From positions 2,943,906-3,007,905 of the forward strand of contig NZ_CP046155.1 in the NCBI RefSeq assembly GCF_016403105.1: a stretch of DNA of 64,000 nt, in the 5' to 3' direction. The position numbers and the translations under genes were made by a program. Shown in pieces: positions 1 to 9,200 of the stretch (position 1 is its first letter; each line of letters starts with the position of its first letter). The notes beneath the pieces were generated by a model. It made no database searches and was not told where the DNA came from. It saw nothing but the letters and a program-made list of their open reading frames with translations. Origin of the DNA: Leptolyngbya sp. BL0902 (lineage in GTDB: Bacteria > Cyanobacteriota > Cyanobacteriia > Phormidesmidales > Phormidesmidaceae).

Positions 1-1470
1 GAGACCCAGGTGCTGGTGCAGCGCATTGTGGTGGAGGGCAGCACGGTCTTTAGCGAGGCGGATCTGGCGGCGGCGGTGGCTCCCTTTGAGGGGCGGTTGC
101 TGACCCTGGCGGAACTGCAACAGGCAGCGGATGCGGTGACGCAGCTCTATCTCAACGGGGGCTATCTGACCTCGGAGGCGGTGGTGCCGCCCCAGGAGGT
201 AGCGGATGGCATCGTGCGGCTGCGGGTGATTGAGGGCTTTTTAGAAGCGATTCGGGTGGAGGGGAGTGATCGGCTGGCGGACTATGTGCGGCGGCGGGTG
301 GCCCTAGCGGGGACAGCTCCAGTGAGCCAAACTCGGTTGGAGGAGCAGTTGCGACTGCTGCAAGTCGATGCCCTATTCGACAATGTGGAGGCCGGACTGC
401 GCCAGGGAGAAACGGAGGGGGGCAGCATCCTGACGGTGCGAGTGAGTGAGGCTCCAGCCTTTAGCGGCAGCATCGGGCTGGATACCCTGTCGCCCCGGAG
501 TGTGGGGCAGTTTCGCACGGGGGCGATTTTGCGCTACCAAAACCTGGCGGGGCTGGGGGATCGGCTGCAAGCCTCGGCCTACCGCAGCACCACGGGCGGT
601 TCCCACGCCTACGACCTCAGCTACCAAATTCCGATTACACCCCAAAATGGCACCCTGCTGCTGCGCCTTGCCCCCAACAACTACCGCATCACCGATGAAA
701 GCCTCCCGGAGTTCAGCCTCGGCCTCAGCGGTTCCGCCGATAGCTATGAGGTGGTGGTGCGCCAGCCCTTAATTCGTACCATTGACGAGGAGTTTGCCCT
801 GTCGGCGGGGTTCCGCTATCGCCAAGGATCGACCCTGCTGCTGGGGTTCATCACACCGCCCACCGTCACCAGCGTATTTAGCTTTGGCCAAGACTATGTG
901 CGCCGCGATGCCAGCGGAGCCTGGGGGCTTCAGTCGCAGTTTCGGCTGGGGACGGGGTTATTCAATGCCTCGGTTGCGCCCACGGGGCCAGATGCCAAGT
1001 TTTGGAGCTGGCAGGGGCAGGTGCAGCGCTGGCAAGTGCTCAATCCCAACCATCGGCTGCTGATCCAGGGGAGTGTGCAGCTCACCCCCGATAGCCTGCT
1101 GGGGTCGGAGCAGTTTGTGATGGGCGGGGCGCAGTCGGTGCGGGGCTACTACCAAAACCAGCGGTTTGGCGACAATGGGGTGCGGCTGTCTGTCGAAGAC
1201 TACATCACCCTACAACGGGACAACAACGGACGCCCCATCACCCGGCTGATTCCCTTCTTTGATGTGGGCTATGTGTGGGCAACGAACCCCGCCTTTGCCG
1301 CCACCCAACAAAACTGGATGGTGGGTACCGGGATGGCGGTGGAGGCTGAGCTGGTTGAGAATCTATCCGCCCGCGTGGATTTTGGGGTGCCCTTGGTAAC
1401 GCTGGATGAACTGCCGGGGGACAACCCCTCCGGTCTGCGGATTTATTTTGACCTGCGCTATCGGTTTTAG
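1..1470 (+). CDS. TpsB outer-membrane transporter, 5' end cut by window
   Basis: Carboxy-terminal part of a ShlB/FhaC/HecB-type transporter, the outer-membrane pore of two-partner secretion. The frame is open to base 1, so the signal peptide and true start lie outside; the in-frame GTG at 10 is not taken as a start. The first ~90 residues look like POTRA modules (VEGSTVF and LYLNGGYLTSEAVVP are typical), followed by a long beta-barrel region. The VRGY signature of the Omp85/TpsB L6 loop is coded at 1138-1149, and the protein ends in an aromatic residue (RYRF), as barrel proteins do. The stop is 2 bp before the TIR-CHASE2 gene, so the two are probably cotranscribed. Its likely substrate is the TpsA-type exoprotein encoded at 6282-13343 on the same strand (inference). 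Confidence 0.9.
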   Translation, partial: ETQVLVQRIVVEGSTVFSEADLAAAVAPFEGRLLTLAELQQAADAVTQLYLNGGYLTSEAVVPPQEVADGIVRLRVIEGFLEAIRVEGSDRLADYVRRRVALAGTAPVSQTRLEEQLRLLQVDALFDNVEAGLRQGETEGGSILTVRVSEAPAFSGSIGLDTLSPRSVGQFRTGAILRYQNLAGLGDRLQASAYRSTTGGSHAYDLSYQIPITPQNGTLLLRLAPNNYRITDESLPEFSLGLSGSADSYEVVVRQPLIRTIDEEFALSAGFRYRQGSTLLLGFITPPTVTSVFSFGQDYVRRDASGAWGLQSQFRLGTGLFNASVAPTGPDAKFWSWQGQVQRWQVLNPNHRLLIQGSVQLTPDSLLGSEQFVMGGAQSVRGYYQNQRFGDNGVRLSVEDYITLQRDNNGRPITRLIPFFDVGYVWATNPAFAATQQNWMVGTGMAVEAELVENLSARVDFGVPLVTLDELPGDNPSGLRIYFDLRYRF

Positions 1471-1472
1471 CT

Positions 1473-4400
1473 ATGCCCCTCTACGACCTCTTCATTTCCT
1501 ACGGGCGGGCAGATAGTAAAGCCTTTGCCATTGACCTCCACCATCGGCTGACGGAGCGCGGCTATCGGGTCTGGATTGATTTGGACGACATTCCCTTCGC
1601 GGTAGACTACCAGGTTCACATCGATAAAAGCATTGAACAGGCCCATAATGTGCTGTTTGTGCTCAGCCCCCACGCCGTCAATTCTCCCTACTGCAAAGCC
1701 GAGATCGAGCGGGGGCTGCACTTCCATAAGCGCATCATTCCCCTCCTCCATGTGGAGGAAATTGCCTACGATACCTGGAAGCAGCGCAATCCTCAGGGCA
1801 CCGCCGCCGACTGGGCCACCTACCAACGGGAGGGGCGGCATTCCGGCATCCAAAACCTGCACCCCGGTGTGGCCAAGCTGAACTGGATTAACTGCCGGGA
1901 GGGCATCGACGACCCGGATCTGGCCCTGGATCAACTGGTCAACACCCTGGAGGATCACCGCGACTATGTGGCCACCCATACGGAACTGTTGGTCAGCGCC
2001 CTAGCGTGGAACTATAACCAGCGCCAGCCCCGGTATTTGCTCAGTGGCCGTCGTCGCGAGACCGCCGAAGCCTGGTTGCGGCAGGCGATTGAGGAAAACC
2101 CGCCCTTCGCTCAGCCCACCGATCTCCACTGCGAGTACATCACCGAAAGCACCAAGTATGCCGACGACCAACTCACCCAGGTCTATCTGTGCTACGCCGA
2201 CGAAGACAGCAACCTAAAGGAATCCATTCGGCGACAGTTGGATCGGGTGGCGCTGGTGGAGGCTCCGGTGACTGGGCCCAGCGATCAGGTGCGGCGGCTG
2301 TTGCGGCGGGCTGGGTTCACAGTGTGGGATCGCAAGCAGGACTTAGCCTCCGGCGACAACCTCCAGGAGACGATTCGCCAGGGCATTGAAGGGGCGGATT
2401 CGATGGTGTTTTTGCTGTCCCCCGCTGCCGTGTGTTCCAGCTATTGCCTAGAGGAACTCAACTATGCCCTGAGCTTGCACAAGCGGGTGATTCCGGTGCT
2501 GGTGCAACCCCTCGGCCAGACCACCCTCCCCACTACCCTGTCTCACCTCAGCGTGATTGACCTGCATGAGATCCAGGCTGGGGCCGGGGCTGCTGGGGCC
2601 AACGTTCAGACGAGTTGCCGCCAGTTAGTGACGCTCCTCAGCCAAGATGCCGTCTACTTTCGCGACCACAAACGACTGTTAGTGCAGGCTCTAAAGTGGG
2701 AACGCCAGCGCCATAACCCCAGCGTGCTGCTGCGCGGAGCCGAACGCCGCTACTACGACGGCTGGATTAAAGCTGCCCGTTCCCGCCCCCTCCAAACACC
2801 CCTGCCGATTCAAACCGCCTTTGTGGCCGAGAGCTTGGCCCAGCCCGACACCCAAACCCTGGATGTCTTCCTAATTGCCGACCCAGAGGATCTAGACTTT
2901 GCCCGCCGATTGCAGCACACCCTTCAGGTGCAGGGCAAAAGCACCTGGTTTAACCCAGGAAGCCGGGGGGATGCTCGCCATGGCCAGGCCGATGCCCTGG
3001 CGGAGGATCGCGAAGCCTTAGAAACCGCCGCCAACGTGGTGGTGCTGTTGTCGCCCCATCTGGCCCAAAATGTTGTTGGCCAAGCTCAGATTAGGGAGGC
3101 CCAAGCCCTTAGTAAACGCCTGATTGGCGTGAGCGATCAGCCCCTAGAAGCGGAGATAGCCTTGGCCCTGCCCGACCCCACTCCGGTGGTTGCCTTTCAC
3201 CACCACGGGGGCGACTTTTCCTCGAACTTTGGCGACCTCTACCGGGTACTAGAAAGCGACGCCGACTACATCGACCAACACACCCGCTTGCTGATGCGGG
3301 CAATTGAGTGGGAGAAGGCCGGACGCGATGACAGCCTCTTGCTGCGGCGCAAAGCCCTCGACCAAGCCAACGATTGGCTGGCCCAATCTGCGACCAAAAC
3401 CCCCGCCCCCAATCCTCAGCAGATCGCCTACATCACCGCCAGCAGCCAGTTGCCCCTTCGTAGGGTGAGGCGGCGCACCTTGAGCGGCTCGGCGATAGTT
3501 GTTACCCTCGGCATTTACCTGCTGCGGCTGATGGGGGCACTGCAACCGCTGGAATTAGCCGCCTTTGATGCGCTGATTCGCCGTCGCCCCAGCGAACCCC
3601 AGGATAGCCATCTGCTGCTGGTGATGGTGGATGAAACCAGCGGCAACTGGCTGCGGGAGGGCGTCAAGCAAGGGCGCTATCAACCGACCCTGGGCACCAT
3701 TCCCGATGAAGCCCTGCGGGAGGGGTTGGAGGTGCTGCTCTCCCACGATCCGGCCCTGGTGGGGCTAGACTTTTACCGCGACTTTGCCGCCACCCCGGCC
3801 CTGGCGGATCTGCTGCGCCAACAGGACCAAATCTTCGCCATTTGCAAAGCCTCCTACGAGGATTCGCCTGGGGTGGAACAACCGCCGGAACTGCCCCCAA
3901 GGCGCATTGGCTTCAACGATTTTGAGATCGACCCCAATGCCTTTGTGCGCCGCCACTACCTCAAGCACGAGGCCGATCCTCCGGGCTGCGACACGGAAAA
4001 CGCCTTTAGCCTGCGACTGACCCAGATTTATCTAGGGGATCGGGGCGTTGCCTATACCAATCCTTTTTTGCCCGATGGTGGCATTCAAGACATGGCCTTT
4101 GGATCGGTGCGGGTGCCGCAACTGTGGACGGGGGGCATTTTCAATAGCCATAGCGCCGCCTACAGCCCCCTGCGGCCCGACCAACTGCTGGGCTACCAAA
4201 GCATGGTGAACTACCGCCACTATCAGGGCGACCCCAGCCAGTTTGCACCCCAAATCACCTACAAAGACCTGCTAACCGGACAGTTTGACCCAGAACTGGT
4301 GCGGGGGCGGATTGTGTTGATTGGCTACAAAGACCTCACAGACCGTAATGCCGACTCGTATAATACGCCCCAAGGCAGGCTACCGGGGGTCGTCATTCAC

Positions 4401-4709
4401 GGACAAATGATTAGCCAGTTGGTAAGTGCCACCCTGGAAAATCGCCCCCTGATTCACTGGTGGCCCCTCTGGGGCGAAACCCTGTGGATGGGCCTGTGGG
4501 CGGTGATGGGTGGCCTCGTCGTGCGGCAGTTAGTGCGGCCTACGGCCTTGGCGATGGGTGCAACGGTTGGGGTGCTGTTATTGGTTGGACTTAGCTATGG
4601 CCTGCTGGTGGGAATTGGGCTGTGGTTGCCCCTGGTGCCTGCCCTGGGGGCCGGACTAGGAACCGCCCTTCTGGTAGCCTACCTCAACTATCGGCTACGG
4701 AATCCATAG
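1473..4709 (+). CDS. Triple TIR - CHASE2 membrane protein
   Basis: A 1078-residue protein. Three TIR-like modules occupy about residues 4-165, 236-395 and 464-620. A membrane segment near 673-695 leads into a CHASE2 extracytoplasmic sensor (about 680-985, with VMVDET near its start), and about three hydrophobic helices end the protein (about 996-1074). In TIR NADases a Glu follows an S-x-x-C motif; TIR1 has S71-P-Y-C-K-A-E77 and TIR2 has S322-S-Y-C-L-E-E328, while TIR3 has N533-V-V-G-Q-A-Q539, so module 3 looks catalytically dead. Predicted topology puts TIR domains in the cytoplasm and CHASE2 outside. CHASE2 normally sits before a carboxy-terminal effector; here the effector-like domains are amino-terminal. 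NADase or signalling activity is known for the family but not shown here. Confidence 0.88.
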   Translation: MPLYDLFISYGRADSKAFAIDLHHRLTERGYRVWIDLDDIPFAVDYQVHIDKSIEQAHNVLFVLSPHAVNSPYCKAEIERGLHFHKRIIPLLHVEEIAYDTWKQRNPQGTAADWATYQREGRHSGIQNLHPGVAKLNWINCREGIDDPDLALDQLVNTLEDHRDYVATHTELLVSALAWNYNQRQPRYLLSGRRRETAEAWLRQAIEENPPFAQPTDLHCEYITESTKYADDQLTQVYLCYADEDSNLKESIRRQLDRVALVEAPVTGPSDQVRRLLRRAGFTVWDRKQDLASGDNLQETIRQGIEGADSMVFLLSPAAVCSSYCLEELNYALSLHKRVIPVLVQPLGQTTLPTTLSHLSVIDLHEIQAGAGAAGANVQTSCRQLVTLLSQDAVYFRDHKRLLVQALKWERQRHNPSVLLRGAERRYYDGWIKAARSRPLQTPLPIQTAFVAESLAQPDTQTLDVFLIADPEDLDFARRLQHTLQVQGKSTWFNPGSRGDARHGQADALAEDREALETAANVVVLLSPHLAQNVVGQAQIREAQALSKRLIGVSDQPLEAEIALALPDPTPVVAFHHHGGDFSSNFGDLYRVLESDADYIDQHTRLLMRAIEWEKAGRDDSLLLRRKALDQANDWLAQSATKTPAPNPQQIAYITASSQLPLRRVRRRTLSGSAIVVTLGIYLLRLMGALQPLELAAFDALIRRRPSEPQDSHLLLVMVDETSGNWLREGVKQGRYQPTLGTIPDEALREGLEVLLSHDPALVGLDFYRDFAATPALADLLRQQDQIFAICKASYEDSPGVEQPPELPPRRIGFNDFEIDPNAFVRRHYLKHEADPPGCDTENAFSLRLTQIYLGDRGVAYTNPFLPDGGIQDMAFGSVRVPQLWTGGIFNSHSAAYSPLRPDQLLGYQSMVNYRHYQGDPSQFAPQITYKDLLTGQFDPELVRGRIVLIGYKDLTDRNADSYNTPQGRLPGVVIHGQMISQLVSATLENRPLIHWWPLWGETLWMGLWAVMGGLVVRQLVRPTALAMGATVGVLLLVGLSYGLLVGIGLWLPLVPALGAGLGTALLVAYLNYRLRNP

Positions 4710-4842
4710 GCTAGGGAATCTACCAGTGACGGAATCTACCAGTGACGGAATCTACCAGCTAAGGAATCTACCAGTGACAGAATCCAGCGGCTACGGCATC
4801 CCCTAGCTACGGCATCTACCAGTGACGGAATCCAGCGGATCA
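4699..4842 (+). repeat. 16-bp tandem repeat, nine copies
   Basis: Nine contiguous 16-bp units (consensus ggaatctaccagtgac) run from 4699 to 4842 without a gap. The first unit contains the TAG stop of the TIR-CHASE2 gene, and the eighth contains the GTG at 4822. Units 2, 3 and 5 are identical; the others differ at several positions. A further isolated unit-like copy lies at 4876-4891 over the ATG at 4882. Such an array could vary in copy number and change spacing or the 5' end of the next gene. Confidence 0.9.
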
Positions 4843-4881
4843 AGTAGTCAAACACTCCAGAATTTATCGATTACGGAATCC

Positions 4882-6081
4882 ATGGCTCATCCCGTGGATT
4901 TATCCCATACCTTAAATCCCCCGGACATCACCATGCCCTATTCTCGGCCTCTCCTGACTGCGGTTGTCTACCCCCTTATTCACCGCTCCACCCTTTGGGC
5001 TAAAGGATGTCGCCAAGCCTCCCAGACAGCTTCCCGGAGAACTGCCCGGAGAACTGCCCGGAGAACTGCCCGGACAGGTTCATGGAAAACTTCCCGGAAA
5101 GCCTTAGTAAAATTGCTGATGGTAGCGATCCTAAGCACAGGACTGGCGCTGGAGGTATACCCCGTTCCGGCCCAGGCCAACAGCGTATCCAACTTTTTGT
5201 TTGGGCGGCGGGAAAATCGGGGCGGACGATCCCCCAATCGGCAGCAGGGTGGCGGTGTGCGGGGCGGACGGCTAGGGGGTGGCGTGGATGCGCGTTTGCC
5301 CTACCTGATTACGCCACGCAACAGTTTTCAACCCAGCGACCGCTTTACCGTGCGCTGGAACCCCGTGGAGGGAGCCACCACCTACACCGTGCGCCTGTGG
5401 CTGTGGGAAGACGCCAACGGAGGCCGTCAGCGGGTGCTGTGGGAAACCACCACCGCCAATACCAGCCTCGTCTATGAGGGCAATCCTCCCCTGGCCCCAG
5501 AAGACTTCTATTCCATCGAGGTGATCACCGATCAGGGCGTGTCCTCTAACCAGGACGCGGGCTGTGCCATTGCTGGATTCTCGGTGCTGTTCCCCGAAAC
5601 CCAGGCTCGCCTAGAGGCCGACCGGGCCAACCTCAACCGCCAAAACCTCCCCCCCGACGAACGAGCCTTGGCCCTCGCTGACCTCTACCTCAGCTACCAA
5701 ATGCTGGACGCCGCTATCGACACCCTCCACCAGCACATTGCCCTGGCCCCCACCGACACCCTCCACCTCGCCCTGGGGGATCTCTACAGCCTTGCCGGAC
5801 TGAATGCCCTCGCCGCCGACCACTATCGCCAAGGCTTGGCCCTCGCCACCGACAACCAGAACGAACTCTGGCAAGCCGTCGCCCTCGAAGGGCTGGGCGA
5901 AATTGATGTGCTCAACAACGACCTCTCAGAGGCCATCCCCCACCTACAGCAGGCCGTCCTCAGCTATCGCCGCGCCAACGAACCCCTCCGCGCCAACCTG
6001 GTGCAGCAGCGGGTTGATCTCCTCATCACCGCCCAACGGGCTGGCATGAATCCTACGCCGCCCCCGGAGGTGTGTCAGTAG
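4882..6081 (+). CDS. Secreted TPR-repeat protein of the TPS/CHAT locus
   Basis: About 399 residues from this ATG. Alternative starts are GTG at 4822, inside the 16-bp repeat array, and ATG at 4933, the first one outside the repeats; the true start is uncertain. After a long basic stretch there is a good signal peptide ending VYPVPAQA-NS, then a Gly/Arg-rich linker, a beta-rich fibronectin-III-like region (FTVRWNPVEGATTYTV) and several TPR-like helical pairs (LADLYLSYQMLDAAID, LALGDLYSLAGLNALAADHY, GEIDVLNNDLSEAIPHL). The basic stretch RRTARRTARRTAR comes from a 12-bp DNA repeat. Probably periplasmic or exported. It sits between the TIR-CHASE2 protein and the CHAT exoprotein, so an adaptor role is possible but not shown. 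Specific function unknown. Confidence 0.75.
   Translation: MAHPVDLSHTLNPPDITMPYSRPLLTAVVYPLIHRSTLWAKGCRQASQTASRRTARRTARRTARTGSWKTSRKALVKLLMVAILSTGLALEVYPVPAQANSVSNFLFGRRENRGGRSPNRQQGGGVRGGRLGGGVDARLPYLITPRNSFQPSDRFTVRWNPVEGATTYTVRLWLWEDANGGRQRVLWETTTANTSLVYEGNPPLAPEDFYSIEVITDQGVSSNQDAGCAIAGFSVLFPETQARLEADRANLNRQNLPPDERALALADLYLSYQMLDAAIDTLHQHIALAPTDTLHLALGDLYSLAGLNALAADHYRQGLALATDNQNELWQAVALEGLGEIDVLNNDLSEAIPHLQQAVLSYRRANEPLRANLVQQRVDLLITAQRAGMNPTPPPEVCQ
5033..5080 (+). repeat. 12-bp tandem repeat inside the TPR protein gene
   Basis: Three exact 12-bp copies of cccggagaactg (5033, 5045, 5057) are followed by a diverged fourth unit. In the gene frame they encode RRTA repeats just before the signal peptide. 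This resembles slipped-strand or inserted repeat DNA rather than conserved protein sequence. Confidence 0.8.
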
Positions 6082-6097
6082 GGGCACAGTCTCCTCG

Positions 6098-6275
6098 CCC
6101 CAGGAAGTCGGGGGTCGGGCATCAGCCATCAGCAACAACAACGGCCCCAGTCTCCAGCCCTGAAGGTCCTAAATTCCTGAATCCCTGAATTCCTGAGTTC
6201 CCCAAGTTCCCTGAGTTTCGGCATCCCCAAATTCATACACTCCTGAGTTCCTAGCCCCCAATCCCCAATCCCGCC
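6098..6275. repeat. Short repeated heptanucleotide-like sequences upstream of tpsA-CHAT
   Basis: The 200-bp gap before the exoprotein gene holds no gene. It is made of short reiterated units: gtcgggg near 6109, a run of cctgaattc/cctgagttc variants at about 6172-6220 and ccccaat units near 6257-6270. These resemble the STRR heptanucleotide families known from cyanobacteria. No clear promoter boxes were seen. Confidence 0.6.
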
Positions 6276-6281
6276 CCCGCC

Positions 6282-9200
6282 ATGCGCTTTCTCCCTCTCC
6301 TCTCCGCCCTTCTGCTGCCCCTGCTTCCAGCTCCAGCCTTTGCCCAATCCATTATTCCAGCAGCGGATGGCACAGGCACCCTAGTTTTGCCCAATGGCAC
6401 CACCTACACCATCACCGGGGGCAGTTTGTCGCGGGATGGGGGCAACCTGTTCCACAGTTTCGAGCAGTTTGGGCTGACGGCCAACGAGGTGGCGACTTTT
6501 CTGGCCAATCCCTCGGTGCAAAACATTTTGGGGCGTGTGGTGGGGGGCAATGCTTCGCTGATTGACGGGCTAATGCAGGTCAACGGCGGGGCCAACCTCT
6601 ACCTGATTAACCCGGCGGGGATTTTGTTTGGCCCCAACACGGTGCTGAATTTGGACGGTTCCTTCACCGCCACCAGCGCCAGCGGGGTGGGCTTTGGCCG
6701 TGAGTGGCTCCATGCCCTAGAGCCGAGCAACTACAGCGCCCTCACCGGAGACCCCACGGCCTTTAGCTTCACCGACAATGCCGGGGCCGTCATCAACAGC
6801 GGCAACCTGGCGGTGGGCGAGGGCGAACGACTGACCCTGATGGGCGGATCGGTGGTCAACCTGGGCACCCTAGAAGCTCCCGGTGGCCAAATTGCGGTGC
6901 TGGCGGTGCCGGGGGAAAACCTGGTGATTTTGCGTCCGGTGGGGGCGCTGCTGGGGCTAGAACTGGCCCCCTTGCCCAATGGTGCCCCACGCCTCAACGG
7001 GATGTCGCCGCTGGATATTCCGGGGCTGTTGCGGGCGGGTGAACCGGAAATTGCCACGGGCCTCGTCGCCAATCCGGACGGTACCGTTAGCCTGGTGGGC
7101 TCTCCCCTACCCCTGCCCACAGCATCGGGAACGGCCATCACCTCTGGCACCCTGTCGGTGGCAGGCAACCAGGGCGGCGCGGTGCAAATCTTGGGCGACC
7201 GGGTGGCGGTCGTGGGGGCTGCGGTGGATGCGTCTGGTAGCCAGGGCGGGGGCCAAGTGCGGATCGGCGGCGAATACCAGGGCCGAGGCACCACCCCCAC
7301 CGCCAACCGCACCTTTGTGGATGCCACCTCCACCATCACCGCCAGCGCGGGAGAGTCGGGCAACGGCGGCGAAGTCATCCTCTGGGCCGAAGAAGCCACC
7401 CGATTTGACGGCACCATCACCGCCCAGGGCGGCACCACCGGGGGCGATGGCGGCTTTGTCGAGGTCTCCGGTCGGCAAACCCTATCCTTCAACGGCTTGG
7501 TGGATGTCAGCGCCCCCAATGGCGCAATCGGCACCCTGCTGTTGGATCCGACAGATATTTTTATTGTTTCTGAATTTCCTGTCCCAGACACTGGGTTTGG
7601 AGATGCTAACCTGCCCGAAATTTTGGCCTCAGACTTTTTGCCAACACCGGGCAGTATCTCCCTTCTCGCCAGCAATCTCCAAAGTCAAGCGGCCAATGTG
7701 GTGTTGCAGGCCACGAATGACATCATCATTGAGAACGGTCTATCCCTCAACTTTGTCCTAGGGGGCGGTAGCATTACCTTCACCGCCGATGCCGATGGGG
7801 ATGGGGTGGGCGATTTTTTCATGGACCCCACCCAATCCATCCTGGCGCGGGGCAACGAAACCGCCAACGGGCGAGATATCACCATCAGCGGGGCCAATGT
7901 GACGGTGGGCACCATCCGCACCGATGTGGCCCCTGGCACCCTGCCCAACGCCAGCAACGGCGGCAACATTACCCTCACTGCCACCAACGGCGGCATCGAA
8001 GCCGGACTGCTCAATACCTCGGTCTGCAACGCTTGTACAGGTAATGCGGGCGATGTCACCATCTCTGCCAGTGGCGGGGTAAGTGAATTTCCCATCGGTG
8101 AATTTCCCATCGAGTTTCCCGTCGAATTTCCCATCGGAATTGAAGTTTTCAGGATTAATGCCCGCGCCACCCGTGGACTGGGGGGAACCATCACCATCCG
8201 CACCGAAGCAGGCGACATTTTTCTGGGAGACCTGGTGTCGCGATCCACGGCAGGGCAAGCGGGGGACATCACCGTTGAGAGCCTAGACGGCGGCGTTTTC
8301 TTCATTGATGGCAACGGTCTCATAGACGCCGGAACCGGATCGGGCACCGGGGGGGCCGTCAGGCTACGCTCCACCGATAGCCCGATCTACGTTAGGGGAA
8401 CGATTGCGGCGGATTCCCTGGAAGCCGAAATCCAGACCTTCGGAGCCAACGGCTTCGGCTGCGGCACATCCCTCGTGTTGGACGACACCGTCACCGTCAC
8501 CGACGCCATCACCCTGACCACCGGAGCAGGTGGATTTGTCGGCACGGCGGCGCTCCGGGCTGGGGCTGGGGGCATTACTATCACCACCGATGATCTGGAT
8601 CTCTACGGTGGGGCCAACTCGGTGGCGTCACCCGGAGAGTTGACCATTCAACCCGCCTCAGAGGATCGCCCGATGCTGCTGGGGGTCTTTGATGTTGAGC
8701 GCTTCATCGATGCCCTCTATCTCGATCAAAACGCCCTAGATGCCCTGGCGGACGGCTTTAGCCGCATCACCCTAGGCCGTCCGACGGGCACGGGTACCAT
8801 CACCCTTGATGACGATGTCACCTTTCGAGACCCCACCCTATTGACCACCCTCGGCACCATCGACACCCAAGGCTTTAGCCTGATCGGCACCGACAACGCC
8901 AGCCTCACCCTAGAGGCTGGGCTGGGTATTCTGGCCGCAGAAATTTCAACCACCGGGAATGCGGTCACGCTGGTGGGCGATGTTGATGGCGATGGCGATG
9001 GCGAGGTGAGGCTAGATGGCCCCATCACCACCAACGGCGGCGCAATCAGAATCGCAGGATCTGCCGTCGAAGGGACGGGAGTTGTCCTGGGCAATGCAGG
9101 TAGTCTCAACTCTGGCGGCGGCAATATCACGGTCAATGGCACCACAACAGATCCAAGCGTCGATTCCCACGGCATCGATGTGGAGGGGGCGATCAATAGC

